The notes: a model not told the origin generated them from the sequence alone. A stretch of 64,000 bases of DNA from Bacillus sp. ISL-34 (GCF_018613325.1 NZ_JAGGQJ010000013.1:62001-126000), one strand, 5' to 3'. Shown: positions 34,908-43,997, counted from the stretch's first letter. Numbers and translations: made by a program.

Positions 34908-35690
34908 TCACTCAAAATTAACCGATACCTTTCCAAGTTTTTCTCCAAAGTCAGCAGAAAAACGGTCACCCGGTTTCGCTTCGATTGCTGCGGATAATGC
35001 ACCGGATAAAATGACTTCGCCCGCATTCAATGAACCTTTAAACCGATGCAGTTTATTTGCTAGCCATGCTACGCACGTTGCTGGATTTCCAAGTACTGCT
35101 TCACCTGTTCCTTGGTTAATGAATTCACCATTTTTATATAGGCTCATTTGAATGGAAGGGAGGTCGATTTCACTCAAATGAATTTTGCGATCTCCAAGAA
35201 TATATAAGCCCGATGATGCATTATCCGCCACAGTGTCCGGAAGTTTAATCTCCCAGTCCTTCACCCGGCTATCAACCACTTCGATCGAAGCAACCACATA
35301 ATCAGTTGCTTCGATTACATCATCAACCGTAATATTGGGGCCATGTAAATCTTTCTTTAATATAAAAGCTACTTCTGCCTCCACTTTTGGTTGAATTAAC
35401 CGCAAACTCGAGATGCTGCCATTATTTTCGATTTCCATCGCATCAAGTAAATGTCCGTAATCTGGTTCATTCACTCCCAGAACTTCCTGCATAGCCTTAG
35501 AAGTCAAGCCTATCTTCTTACCTGATACTTCCAGACCGGACTGGGTTTTCCTCCGAATCGTTTCAAGCTGAATTTGGTAGGCATCCTCCACTTCCAAATC
35601 CGGAATTTCACTGGTTGGGGCCGATATTCCTATTCCTGTTTTTTCCGCTTTCAAAAACCTGGCAGACCATTCTGTTAAACTAACGATCAT
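34908..35690 (-). CDS. nbaH: 2-oxopent-4-enoate hydratase (DmpE type)
   Basis: This metal-dependent enzyme adds water to 2-hydroxypenta-2,4-dienoate to give 4-hydroxy-2-oxovalerate. The 260-aa protein has the DmpE-type features [31 protein letters not shown] and [20 protein letters not shown], with CVAWLANKL and [10 protein letters not shown] near the end. It is a paralogue of the decarboxylase at 32186-32959, and the two belong to one family with different steps. It lies 18 bp after the semialdehyde dehydrogenase gene. Confidence 0.87.
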   Translation of the reverse strand: MIVSLTEWSARFLKAEKTGIGISAPTSEIPDLEVEDAYQIQLETIRRKTQSGLEVSGKKIGLTSKAMQEVLGVNEPDYGHLLDAMEIENNGSISSLRLIQPKVEAEVAFILKKDLHGPNITVDDVIEATDYVVASIEVVDSRVKDWEIKLPDTVADNASSGLYILGDRKIHLSEIDLPSIQMSLYKNGEFINQGTGEAVLGNPATCVAWLANKLHRFKGSLNAGEVILSGALSAAIEAKPGDRFSADFGEKLGKVSVNFE

Positions 35691-35708
35691 GAATGCTTCC
35701 CTCCTTCT

Positions 35709-37184
35709 TTATAATTTAATCGTGACGTTAGACAATTCACTGTAAAATTCGAAACTATGCGATCCACCTTCGCGTCCGATGCCACTGTGTTTCATGCCCC
35801 CAAAAGGTGTGCGCAAATCACGTAAATACCAAGTATTCACCCAGATAATGCCCGCTTCTATTTTAGAAGCGACACGATGCGCCCTCCTTAAATCATTGGT
35901 CCAGATCGTTGCCCCCAGTCCGTAATGTGTGTCATTAGCATGCTCCAGTACCTCTTCTTCCGTTTCGAAAGGCATGACCGTTACCACAGGACCAAAAATT
36001 TCTTCCCGTACACAACGGGATTCACGCGTAACTCCGGCAATAATTGTCGGTTCAATGAAATACCCTTTCTCAAACTGTCCAGCTCTTCTTCCTCCAGTTA
36101 ATATTCTCGCTCCTTCTTCTTTCGCCAAATCAATGTAACTCATCACTTTGTTATAATGTTCTTTTCCTATTACAGCTCCTACTTCCGTTTCGGAATCAAA
36201 CGGATCACCGACTTTTAATTTTTCTGTTCGCGCGACCATCTTTTCAAGGAATTCATCATACAAACCTTGCTGAACATAGATTCGTGATCCACACAAACAA
36301 ACTTCACCTTGGTTCATGAAGCTTGATTTCAATGTCGTTTCGATTACTTCATCAAGATTCGAGTCAGCAAACACAATATTCGGATTTTTCCCGCCCAGTT
36401 CAAAAGAGATTTTTTTCAAAGTGGGCGCGGCAGCTTTCATAATCGCTGTTCCCGTTTTTGTTTCCCCTGTAAAGGTTATCGCATCTACGTCCGGATGTTC
36501 ACTTAGAGCGGCTCCTGCTGAATTTACACCATATCCATGCACAAGGTTGACAACTCCATCGGGAACTCCCGCTTCCTTGCATATTTCCATTAACTTTGTC
36601 GCTGTCATCGGTGTCAGTTCAGCTGGTTTCATAACCGCTGTATTGCCAGCTGCCAGGCATGGTGCCAATTTCCATGTCAACAATAGCAAAGGTAAATTCC
36701 ACGGATTAATCATCCCTACCACCCCTACGGGCCGCCTAATAGAATAATGGAGTGCCATGTTGTTCTGATTGTAGGATTCATTACCTATTGTAGTGATATA
36801 GTCCGCAAAAAAGTGGAAATTGTGAGCTGAACGCTTGATGTCCATTTCCAGTGCAAGACTATATGGTTTCCCTGTATCAAGGGTTTCCAACATTGTCAGT
36901 TCTTCTTGCTTTTCCAAAATGAGGTCGCCGATTCGTCTTAGGACCGCAGAGCGTTCATTATCGGTAAAAGATTTCCAAGGACCTTTAAGCGCATGCCTTG
37001 CTGCAGAAACAGCCTGATTCACCTCCTCTTTTCCTCCTTCTGCAACCCATCCAAGTTTTTCTTCCGTTGCGGGATTGATATTGTCAAAAGTCTTGGATTG
37101 ATTTGGATTCAGGAATTCCCCGTTAATAAAGTGCCGGCAATCTATTGCTTTAGCTGCATTTATACTATCTTTTGCTGCTTGCAT
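35709..37184 (-). CDS. nbaE: 2-aminomuconate 6-semialdehyde dehydrogenase
   Basis: This NAD aldehyde dehydrogenase would oxidise 2-aminomuconate semialdehyde to 2-aminomuconate. The 491-aa protein has the family motifs FTGETKTGTAIM, the general-base Glu in FELGGKNPNIVF, and the nucleophilic Cys in NQGEVCLCGSRIY, the pattern seen in hydroxymuconic and aminomuconic semialdehyde dehydrogenases. The partners in the operon (ACMS decarboxylase upstream, deaminase directly before it) point to the amino substrate. Cross-activity with 2-hydroxymuconic semialdehyde is likely. Confidence 0.9.
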   Translation of the reverse strand: MQAAKDSINAAKAIDCRHFINGEFLNPNQSKTFDNINPATEEKLGWVAEGGKEEVNQAVSAARHALKGPWKSFTDNERSAVLRRIGDLILEKQEELTMLETLDTGKPYSLALEMDIKRSAHNFHFFADYITTIGNESYNQNNMALHYSIRRPVGVVGMINPWNLPLLLLTWKLAPCLAAGNTAVMKPAELTPMTATKLMEICKEAGVPDGVVNLVHGYGVNSAGAALSEHPDVDAITFTGETKTGTAIMKAAAPTLKKISFELGGKNPNIVFADSNLDEVIETTLKSSFMNQGEVCLCGSRIYVQQGLYDEFLEKMVARTEKLKVGDPFDSETEVGAVIGKEHYNKVMSYIDLAKEEGARILTGGRRAGQFEKGYFIEPTIIAGVTRESRCVREEIFGPVVTVMPFETEEEVLEHANDTHYGLGATIWTNDLRRAHRVASKIEAGIIWVNTWYLRDLRTPFGGMKHSGIGREGGSHSFEFYSELSNVTIKL

Positions 37185-37233
37185 GAAACATCCCTCTCCT
37201 TTTTTTGAGACACTGGCTTAGAAATCAAGTGCC

Positions 37234-37695
37234 TCAATCCTGTATTTCCACAATCATTTCAATTTCAATTGCAGTGTTATTTGGAAGCTGGGCCATTCCC
37301 ACTGCTGACCGGGCATGTCTGCCCCTGTCTCCAAATACGGCAACAAGCAGATCTGATGCACCATTCAATACTTTGGGCTGTCCTGTGAAATTTTCTGTTG
37401 AATTTACCATTCCGAGAATTTTGATTACCTTCTTCACTCTGGATAGATCTCCAAGCTCATCCTTCAGCACCCTCAGAAGATTAATCATTGACTGTCTCGC
37501 TGCCTGATACCCTTCCTCTTCCGACAGCTCTTTGCCAATCTTGCCGTGGAAATCATCAACACCTTGTCCGGATGTGAAAATCAAATTTCCCACCCGGACG
37601 TGGCTGACATAGTTGCCGACCGCTTCCCTTGGCGGCTCAAGCATGATTCCAAGTTCCTCAAGCACTTGTTCTGGTGCTTTAATCTGTTTTTCCAT
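37234..37695 (-). CDS. nbaF: 2-aminomuconate deaminase (RidA-fold)
   Basis: This 153-aa member of the RidA/YjgF family would hydrolyse 2-aminomuconate to 4-oxalocrotonate and ammonia. Seen are the family core YVSHVRVGNLIFTSGQG near residue 29 and the C-terminal HARSAVGMAQLPNNTAIEIE, with the Arg that binds the carboxylate. RidA proteins otherwise deaminate reactive enamines from PLP enzymes, but the position between the decarboxylase and semialdehyde dehydrogenase genes strongly supports the pathway role. It overlaps the ACMS decarboxylase gene by 17 bp. Confidence 0.88.
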   Translation of the reverse strand: MEKQIKAPEQVLEELGIMLEPPREAVGNYVSHVRVGNLIFTSGQGVDDFHGKIGKELSEEEGYQAARQSMINLLRVLKDELGDLSRVKKVIKILGMVNSTENFTGQPKVLNGASDLLVAVFGDRGRHARSAVGMAQLPNNTAIEIEMIVEIQD

Positions 37696-38698
37696 GCTTA
37701 TCCCCTCGCGATTCCAAATTTAAAAACCTTAATGCATTTCTTCCAAGAAGATTCGCTTTCACTTCATCAGAAAGATTTAGAGTGTCATCAATCACCCGGC
37801 CTGGGGGCTTTTCTCTCAATAAAAATGGATAGTCGGAACCCATCAGCACTTTCTTATTTCCAAAACGGTCAATCAGATACTGAATATTCCGGGCGTCATA
37901 GTTCAGGGAATCGAAATAAAACTTTTGTGCATAATGGCTTGGTGGCATTGAAGTTTTTCTTAATTCAGGCCATACTTCCCATCCCTGATCGATCCGCGGT
38001 AAAATATATGGAAATGAGCCGCCGCCATGTGCAAAACAGATTTTCAGATCCGGGAACTTTTCCATGACGCCACTCCATGCAATGCTTGCTGCCGCCAATG
38101 CCGTTTCACTCGGCATCGCCACTGTATACATGAGGTTATGCCGTTCCGTTCGGTCTTTTGCCATTGTCTCCCATGGATGGATAAACAGCGGGACATTCCA
38201 TTTTTCAGCCATTTGGAAGAATTCCAATAAAACAGGTGAATCCAGATTCTCTCCGTTTACGTTAGTACCGATTTCGATCCCCGCCAGACCAAGCTCAAAT
38301 TTACAACGTTCCATTTCGCCAATTGCCACTTTCAAATCCTGAAGCGGTACAGTACCGAGACCGATGAACCTGTCAGGATGCCTGTTCACAGTCTCAGCGA
38401 TAAAATCATTCTGGAACTGGGACATGTATAGCGCCTGGTCAATTGGCGCCCAGTATGAAAACGTCACTGGAACCGGTGAGAGCACCTGCATATCGACTCC
38501 TTCAGCATCCATATCCTGAATGCGCTTTTCCGGGTCCCATACCTGGTCAGTCACTTTCCTGAACAGCTTTCCGCTTACCATGATATCCGCCCCGCAAGAA
38601 CATTTCCGCTCTAGCACTGGCCAGCGTCCCTGACCAAATTCACCGGTTAAGTCCGGCAGGTCCAACGGAAGAATATGTGTATGAAAATCTATTCGCAT
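37679..38698 (-). CDS. nbaD: 2-amino-3-carboxymuconate-6-semialdehyde decarboxylase (ACMSD)
   Basis: ACMSD is a zinc enzyme of the amidohydrolase superfamily. It removes the carboxyl group before the ring-cleavage product can close to quinolinate. The 339-aa protein starts RIDFHTHILP (metal HxH), has PLFIHPWETM, ICFAHGGGSFPY and the late metal Asp in LMGSDYPF. I chose the ATG at 38698, with GAGG 7 nt upstream; the ATG two codons earlier has poor spacing. It overlaps the dioxygenase gene by 10 bp. Confidence 0.93.
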   Translation of the reverse strand: MRIDFHTHILPLDLPDLTGEFGQGRWPVLERKCSCGADIMVSGKLFRKVTDQVWDPEKRIQDMDAEGVDMQVLSPVPVTFSYWAPIDQALYMSQFQNDFIAETVNRHPDRFIGLGTVPLQDLKVAIGEMERCKFELGLAGIEIGTNVNGENLDSPVLLEFFQMAEKWNVPLFIHPWETMAKDRTERHNLMYTVAMPSETALAAASIAWSGVMEKFPDLKICFAHGGGSFPYILPRIDQGWEVWPELRKTSMPPSHYAQKFYFDSLNYDARNIQYLIDRFGNKKVLMGSDYPFLLREKPPGRVIDDTLNLSDEVKANLLGRNALRFLNLESRGDKHGKTD

Positions 38699-39249
38699 TT
38701 CCATGCCTCAACGTTTTCTGACATGACATGACCGCATTCACTACAAGTGCGAAGTTCTTTACTACTGTTGAAGGCTTCAATGGCTTCTTTCACCTGGACC
38801 TCTATATTGGTCAATTGGATCGTAACTTTGTGCATCTCATGGTTACAATCCCCGCAGAACCAAACAAAATCTTCAAGTTCATCATTAGCACGCTTGCGCT
38901 CTACGACAATGCCGTAAGTATCTGATACACGATGAGGAGAATGAGGTACATCAGCGGGCAGCATGAACATTTCCCCTTCTTTCACCTCCACTACTTCGCG
39001 TTCGCCGTTTTGGTTGATGCATTCTACATAGCAGGAGCCTTTTATTTGATAAAATAGCTCGTCTGAAGGGTCTACATGAAAATCACGCCGATAATTCGGA
39101 CCACCCAGAAGCATGACAATGAATTCGGAATCTTCCCAAAGCACTTTGTTATTAACCGGCGGTTTCAATAAATTTTTATTGTCTTCAATAACTTTCAATA
39201 CGTTTAATGATCTAGCCTGTAATTTTGAAGATTGAGCAGATCCTTTCAT
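38689..39249 (-). CDS. nbaC: 3-hydroxyanthranilate 3,4-dioxygenase
   Basis: This cupin dioxygenase opens the ring of 3-hydroxyanthranilate to 2-amino-3-carboxymuconate semialdehyde using Fe(II) and O2. The 186-aa protein has the iron ligands in FHVDPSDELFY (His 58, Glu 64) and PHSPHR (His near 102). The bacterial type's C-terminal four-cysteine iron site is present (CGDC and CSEC). I chose the ATG at 39249 with GGGAGGT upstream. It defines the pathway as one through 3-hydroxyanthranilate. Confidence 0.95.
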   Translation of the reverse strand: MKGSAQSSKLQARSLNVLKVIEDNKNLLKPPVNNKVLWEDSEFIVMLLGGPNYRRDFHVDPSDELFYQIKGSCYVECINQNGEREVVEVKEGEMFMLPADVPHSPHRVSDTYGIVVERKRANDELEDFVWFCGDCNHEMHKVTIQLTNIEVQVKEAIEAFNSSKELRTCSECGHVMSENVEAWKCE

Positions 39250-39293
39250 AAATAAACTACCTCCCGTTTTCGTTTTCATAATAGTCAAAAAAT

Positions 39294-40043
39294 TTACATT
39301 AACGACATATAACCAACTTGTTTTGAAATCATTTGTGCCGATCGTATAACAGACTGAATAATTCTCGTTTTTTCTTTCCCTATCATATAATTTCGATCCC
39401 CGACAAGGTTAAGTGCTGCAATAACTTGGCCATTGTATGATTTAATGGGGGCAGCAACTCCATATAAGCCAAAATCATTTTCATCATCACTGATCGCAAA
39501 TCCCTGTTTGCGGATGGCCTTTAATTCTTCATTCAATTGGTTAATGCAAGTAATCGTGTTAGTTGAATGCTTCAATAGCCCTTTTGCAAGGGTAGGCTGA
39601 ATAAAGGATGGGTTAAACGCAAGTAATACTTTCCCGCTGCTCGTACAATAAGCTGGTTTTCTTGCTCCTATATGTGTGGTCAAATGCTCAGCATGAGGGG
39701 ACGACATTTTCATCACAAACCTGACTTCACCTTCGTGAAACATCCCAATATGGGAATTCCCTCTAAATTGCAGGACAAGATTACTGATAATTGGACCTGC
39801 TTCATAATGTATATCCTGCTGATACATGACTTTACTGCTCCACTCAAGTAACTTCCACCCAAGCCGGTATTTTCGATCTTTACCTTGGATTAACATTCCA
39901 TCATTGCACATCGTTTTCACTAGATGATGTGATGAACTTGGACTCATATTCAATTTTTCAGCTATTTCCTTATTTCCAAGTGAAGGTTCTTCATTAGTGA
40001 ATAAATCAAGTATCTTTATTAACTTCTCAACGGACGAAATCAT
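39294..40043 (-). CDS. IclR-family transcriptional regulator
   Basis: This 249-aa protein has an N-terminal winged helix (KLIKILDLFTNEEPSLGNKE, then LNMSPSSSHHLVKTMCNDG) and a C-terminal effector-binding GAF-like domain with AAPIKSYNGQVIAALNLVGD. IclR proteins commonly control aromatic catabolism, as activators or repressors, with the pathway compound as effector. The gene lies inside the operon between the monooxygenase and the dioxygenase genes, so it would be autoregulated. A perfect 19-bp palindrome upstream of the first gene is a candidate operator. Confidence 0.88.
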   Translation of the reverse strand: MISSVEKLIKILDLFTNEEPSLGNKEIAEKLNMSPSSSHHLVKTMCNDGMLIQGKDRKYRLGWKLLEWSSKVMYQQDIHYEAGPIISNLVLQFRGNSHIGMFHEGEVRFVMKMSSPHAEHLTTHIGARKPAYCTSSGKVLLAFNPSFIQPTLAKGLLKHSTNTITCINQLNEELKAIRKQGFAISDDENDFGLYGVAAPIKSYNGQVIAALNLVGDRNYMIGKEKTRIIQSVIRSAQMISKQVGYMSLM

Positions 40044-40075
40044 GACGGCCCCCCCTCCCTATTCAACTATTAAAG

Positions 40076-41557
40076 TTACTGCTTAACCACATCGATGGCT
40101 ACTTCCATCGGTTTGTTAAGTACTTCATCAACCATTGTAAAGTTTCTATTTTTCTTATATTTATTATAAAAGATGGCTCTTTTCCGAACTGGATCACCCG
40201 TGTAATAACGCTCGTATTGAAGGAGGCGCTGCCCAAATGCTTCCCCGCATAAATCCCAAGCAAGTTTAAACACCCGAACCCGCTCTTCCGCTGAAACTCC
40301 GCTACGTCCTCCATAATATTTATCGATATCACTGCGCAATTCCGGATTATCAAAGTCGGCCCCTGTTGGTGACATCAACAGCCCTCCAGCTCCAATGGTC
40401 TGTATGACCTCTATGGCACGGGGATACATCTCCGGAAGGAAACCTCGAATCGTTTCCAATGCATCCGGATTTGGCCGGGCCTCACCGTAGTCATTAATCG
40501 TGTACTCATATTCCGCAACCCGAAGCAGTGAACGGATGACTTCGACGGATTGAACAAGTTCACCCAAATCACGCTGTACATGCAGGAATCCATCGACTCC
40601 GATAGAGTCTGCCACTTTACAAGCAACCTCAACGGCAAATGCCAGTTTAATATATCCACGCACGCCTGATTGGTGAGCAGGCTGTTCAGCGATCCCCGTC
40701 ATGGGATACAAGCGGTTCGCCGCCTCCACATTGTTGTATAAGAAGACGCGATTCCAAGGAACCAGGACATCATTAAATACAAGCAGGGCGTCCATTTCCT
40801 CATAGCGGGAGGCCAATGGATGGTCAAACATCGAGCGTGTTCCGTCCTGCATTGGTTCCCGGCAGATTATGCGCAATCCAGGCGTATCGATCGGCAATGC
40901 AAATGCTACCGCATGACGTTCATCCCCTGGTGTGAATCCTGGGAAAGAGTAGATAATCACCTCATCTGTAATCGGTGCCAGGGTTGCTAACATTTTTGCA
41001 CCGCGTACAAGTATTCCTTCTTCTTTTTCCTCAACGGTCCCTAAGTGGGTATATGTTTCTTTTTGTTCATGAGATTGCTTGCTTCGATCATTTTGAGGAT
41101 TAATGATCGCATGCGTTAAGAATAAATCATTGTCACGAATATAGGTATAATAATCCTTGATGTTCTTTGACCAGTCTTTGTTGTATTTATCAAGAAACCA
41201 GGAGTTATGTGCCATGGAAGTGACCACGACATTTAAAAAGTCCGGCGTTCTCCCCATAAGTCCATATGTCATCCTTGCATACACTTCAAATAATTTACTT
41301 CTTTTTTGCAAATCCTCCGATGTCTTCGGGAATAAGAAAGCATTGTTCACACGTTCTCCGGTTTCTTTGCAAATGTGGGTGATTTCGTCTTGATATTCCG
41401 GTTCATGTTGAATGTCATACAACTTCGCAATTTCTTGTATCGGCTGATTAAAAATTGGCTCATTATAAATATCCTCAACCACTCGTCCACCAAGCCAGAC
41501 TTCTGGCTTCCTTGATTTAATTCTATTAATATATTCTTCGCCGGTTTTAATGCCCAT
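40076..41557 (-). CDS. FADH2-dependent aromatic monooxygenase, HpaB family (probable anthranilate 3-monooxygenase)
   Basis: This is the 493-aa oxygenase component of a two-component flavin monooxygenase of the 4-hydroxyphenylacetate 3-hydroxylase (HpaB) family. The N-terminal part contains [20 protein letters not shown], the middle [16 protein letters not shown], and the C-terminal part [20 protein letters not shown]. Its operon runs into 3-hydroxyanthranilate cleavage, and a FADH2-dependent anthranilate 3-monooxygenase with an FAD reductase is known from Geobacillus thermodenitrificans NG80-2. I therefore infer anthranilate as substrate. Another amino- or hydroxy-benzoate is possible. Confidence 0.85.
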   Translation of the reverse strand: MGIKTGEEYINRIKSRKPEVWLGGRVVEDIYNEPIFNQPIQEIAKLYDIQHEPEYQDEITHICKETGERVNNAFLFPKTSEDLQKRSKLFEVYARMTYGLMGRTPDFLNVVVTSMAHNSWFLDKYNKDWSKNIKDYYTYIRDNDLFLTHAIINPQNDRSKQSHEQKETYTHLGTVEEKEEGILVRGAKMLATLAPITDEVIIYSFPGFTPGDERHAVAFALPIDTPGLRIICREPMQDGTRSMFDHPLASRYEEMDALLVFNDVLVPWNRVFLYNNVEAANRLYPMTGIAEQPAHQSGVRGYIKLAFAVEVACKVADSIGVDGFLHVQRDLGELVQSVEVIRSLLRVAEYEYTINDYGEARPNPDALETIRGFLPEMYPRAIEVIQTIGAGGLLMSPTGADFDNPELRSDIDKYYGGRSGVSAEERVRVFKLAWDLCGEAFGQRLLQYERYYTGDPVRKRAIFYNKYKKNRNFTMVDEVLNKPMEVAIDVVKQ

Positions 41558-41568
41558 AAGAATCCCCC

Positions 41569-42036
41569 TTATTTTACAAGTTGTTTAGCTGACCCCATTT
41601 TCCCTCGATAAAAAGTAAGCGCTTCCAAATCTTCGGAATGTATCTCCTGAATCTCACCGATGAACAATACATGATCACCAGCATCATACTCTTTCCATGG
41701 TTTGCATTCCATCCAAGCAACACTTCCATTTATTTTTGGCGAGATCCCCTTGATATCCCAGTCAATTTTAAGTGTTTCCTGTTTACTTCCAGAAATTTTC
41801 CATGCTATGGATTCCTGTTCATCCGACAAAATATTAATGGTAAAAGATTTATCATTCATGCTAGTGCAGGCTTTTGCTTCTTTATGAATTGATACTAAAG
41901 CAAGCGGGGGATCCAAGGAAACCGAGGTAAATGAATTCACAGTAATGCCCTTTTGAACTTTCCCATCAAACCAGCTCACTATCGTGACTCCGGTTGGGAA
42001 TTTACCAAAGCAATTTCTCAACTCGCGCCCATCCAT
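41569..42036 (-). CDS. Flavin reductase (HpaC-like), reductase component of the monooxygenase
   Basis: This 155-aa flavin reductase-like domain protein would supply reduced FAD to the adjoining oxygenase. It has the split-barrel FMN/FAD motifs [10 protein letters not shown] near residue 13 and [19 protein letters not shown] near residue 30, plus [10 protein letters not shown] near residue 119. AGGAGGTGATAAG precedes the ATG. It is the first gene of the operon, 11 bp before the oxygenase gene. Pairing of the two is typical for this class. Confidence 0.9.
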   Translation of the reverse strand: MDGRELRNCFGKFPTGVTIVSWFDGKVQKGITVNSFTSVSLDPPLALVSIHKEAKACTSMNDKSFTINILSDEQESIAWKISGSKQETLKIDWDIKGISPKINGSVAWMECKPWKEYDAGDHVLFIGEIQEIHSEDLEALTFYRGKMGSAKQLVK

Positions 42037-42068
42037 CTTATCACCTCCTACTCTTTTATTATGAATTC

Positions 42069-42121
42069 ATTATAGTAAACATAATAATTTTAAAAATCAT
42101 ATAATTTCATAATATGAAATT
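42069..42121 (-). promoter_or_regulatory. Promoter and candidate IclR operator of the aromatic operon
   Basis: On the minus strand TATAAT (42069-42074) is a perfect -10, but no good -35 lies 16-18 nt upstream. A perfect 19-bp palindrome, AATTTCATA-A-TATGAAATT (42103-42121), is centred about 49 bp before the expected start, which suits an activator. A second small palindrome, ATGAATTCAT (42061-42070), overlaps the -10. An activator of the IclR type, encoded in the operon, would explain the weak -35. Confidence 0.55.
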
Positions 42122-42273
42122 TAAGGAATTTTTTTTAATTGTGAACTATCGTATAAAAGAACTCCCCGAATAAAAGACTTTCATTACCGCATTAGCAAAA
42201 ATCAGTGTTAAACTATCCATGATCATTCATTTCCAGCATAGTTAATAATGCTTTTTGGTCTTGACTCGAAAAT

Positions 42274-43086
42274 ATGAAAGTGGTGAGGGAAGTTTCAATT
42301 TTGCGTTCCTTTAGAAAGTTCTACCAATTTATTGTGGATATTCCTTTAAAAAAAGGAGTGGTTTTGAATTACCGCTACGAGGTAAAAGCTGTAATCGGAA
42401 CAGGAAGCTACGGTATTGTTTATCTTTGCAATGATTTGAAAATGAATGAAAATATAGTGATCAAGCAGCTCCGGAAAAGTAAACGCCGCAGCAAAAAAGA
42501 GCTGAAACAGTTTGAAAATGAAATCTCCATATTACGAATGTTAAACCACGAAAACATCCCCAAATTTCACGAGAAATTTTCACATGACGGAAATTTTTAT
42601 TTTGTGATGGATTTCATTGAAGGGGAAAATTTAGAAGACCATATTTTCTTGAATCAATTAACTTTCAATGAGAAAGAGTCACTATTTTTTCTTGAGGAGC
42701 TGGTCGGTTTAGTATCTTATCTACATGACCATGACATTTTCCATCAAGATTTACGTATACCAAATATTTTAATTAAGAACCATCAGCCCATTTTGATAGA
42801 CTTTGGTTTGTCTAAAATGATCAATTCGGCCGATCTCGCAAAAGACTCCATTTTGCAGCTGAAAAGACAGGATTTTTACGACTTGGGGGAAATACTTTTA
42901 TATATGCTTTATACGACGTACGCTTCCAAACATAAAAAGGCTCTTCCTTGGACAGAAGAGCTTTCGTTAGAAAAAGAAACCGTGCATTTACTGAAAAGGT
43001 TATTAAGCATCCAAGAACCTTATTCAGATATTAAAGAAATCTCAGTGGACCTGCAGGCTGCATTGAAGTCAAAGAAATTGAATTAG
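42274..43086 (+). CDS. Small Hanks-type Ser/Thr protein kinase
   Basis: This soluble 270-aa kinase domain has no membrane segment or sensor. Seen are the glycine loop GTGSYGIVYL, the ATP lysine in NIVIKQLRK, the catalytic loop FHQDLRIPNILI (HQD in place of HRD) and the metal motif LIDFGLSK. The activation segment is short. The Arg of HRD is replaced by Gln, as in kinases that do not need activation-loop phosphorylation. Start context is weak: the ATG at 42274 has no clear ribosome site, and a TTG 24 bp downstream with GAGGGA is possible. It is convergent with a tiny Arg/Ser-rich gene, their stop codons overlapping. Confidence 0.82.
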   Translation: MKVVREVSILRSFRKFYQFIVDIPLKKGVVLNYRYEVKAVIGTGSYGIVYLCNDLKMNENIVIKQLRKSKRRSKKELKQFENEISILRMLNHENIPKFHEKFSHDGNFYFVMDFIEGENLEDHIFLNQLTFNEKESLFFLEELVGLVSYLHDHDIFHQDLRIPNILIKNHQPILIDFGLSKMINSADLAKDSILQLKRQDFYDLGEILLYMLYTTYASKHKKALPWTEELSLEKETVHLLKRLLSIQEPYSDIKEISVDLQAALKSKKLN

Positions 43087-43247
43087 CTGCTACTGCCCCG
43101 CCCTTTTCTCTTGTAGCGGTCACTTCCACTCATGGGATACCTTTTGTACCCTCGGCTGCTACTGCTGCCTCGGCGATAATGCCCATGTCTTCGCTCACTG
43201 CTGCCTTGGGAAAGTTGTTTGATTTTTTTCATTATTTTCTTAAGCAT
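43083..43247 (-). CDS. Small Arg/Ser-rich basic protein
   Basis: This 54-aa, very basic peptide begins MLKKIMKKIKQLSQGSSERR and continues with HGHYRRGSSSSRGYKRYPM and SGSDRYKRKGRGSSS. It has no known domain. The ATG at 43245-43247 has GAGGTGAAAGAT just upstream, a strong ribosome site, which makes it a real gene rather than chance. Its TAA overlaps the kinase's TAG on the other strand (43083-43086). Many serines and tyrosines in basic surroundings make it a conceivable kinase substrate, but that is only inference. A spore-coat or nucleic-acid-binding role is equally possible. Confidence 0.6.
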   Translation of the reverse strand: MLKKIMKKIKQLSQGSSERRHGHYRRGSSSSRGYKRYPMSGSDRYKRKGRGSSS

Positions 43248-43535
43248 ATCTTTCACCTCTTTATTTTAGTTTTAAAACTTGTTATTCATTTAGCCTAACA
43301 TAGTCACAGTATAAACCTTATTAATAAGTACTATAATTATTTTTCATTTGTGTTACATTCCATTACTGCTTCATGGAGTGGGCTTATTCCATTGCTGGTC
43401 ATGAGAACGCCCTGAATGCCTTCGATTGAAATGGTACGAATATTTATAAACGACTGTCATAAGCCCTGTTAAATGAAAATAATTTACCGTTTTCCGAATC
43501 GCCCTGTACAAGGATGAAAATCAGACAGTGAACAA
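43248..43535. other. Intergenic region, possible coding remnant
   Basis: I see no intact gene between the small basic gene and the HU terminator. On the minus strand (about 43342-43450) an open stretch reads like protein (NIRTISIEGIQGVLMTSNG, then SPLHEAVMECNTNEK) and ends at a TAA. It has no upstream start or ribosome site. It may be the tail of a lost gene, or chance. Confidence 0.3.
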
Positions 43536-43569
43536 AAAAACCTGGCGAATATTGCATCGCCAGGTTTTT
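43536..43569 (-). terminator. Terminator after the HU gene
   Basis: AAAAACCTGGCGA and TCGCCAGGTTTTT form a 13-bp stem (43536-43548 and 43557-43569) with an 8-nt loop, and seven consecutive T residues run along the minus strand. It lies 13 bp after the gene. Confidence 0.92.
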
Positions 43570-43582
43570 CTTCGTTCATCTT

Positions 43583-43855
43583 TTATTTTACAGCTTCTTT
43601 TAATTCCTTACCTGCTTTAAAAGCTGGCACCTTACTAGCTGCAATTTGTATTTCTTCGCCAGTTTGCGGGTTTCTTCCTGTACGAGCAGCACGGTCACGC
43701 ACTTCAAATGTACCAAAACCAACTAATTGGATTTTTTCTTCTTTAGCAAGTGTAGCCGTGATTGTTTCAAACAATGCGTCCACTACTTTTTTTGCGTCAT
43801 CTTTTGTCAGTTCAGCTTGTGCTGCAACACTGCTCACTAATTCTGTTTTATTCAT
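43583..43855 (-). CDS. HU-family DNA-binding protein
   Basis: This 90-aa nucleoid protein binds and bends DNA as a dimer. It has the family pattern [20 protein letters not shown], the hinge signature [21 protein letters not shown] and the beta-arm end [16 protein letters not shown] lies before the ATG. In Bacillus the main HU gene (hbs) sits elsewhere, near spoIVA, so this may be a second copy; the window cannot settle that. It is monocistronic, with its own terminator. Confidence 0.95.
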   Translation of the reverse strand: MNKTELVSSVAAQAELTKDDAKKVVDALFETITATLAKEEKIQLVGFGTFEVRDRAARTGRNPQTGEEIQIAASKVPAFKAGKELKEAVK

Positions 43856-43997
43856 ATGAACACCTCATCCTTTTATTTTGTATAAAGTATGTAGAGAAGA
43901 CAACATAACATATCTTGTATGCCTCTGTCACTTAATATGGTTAAATAAAAGGAATAATAGCTCTATATTGACATTTTTGAAGCCTAATGACCCTTTT

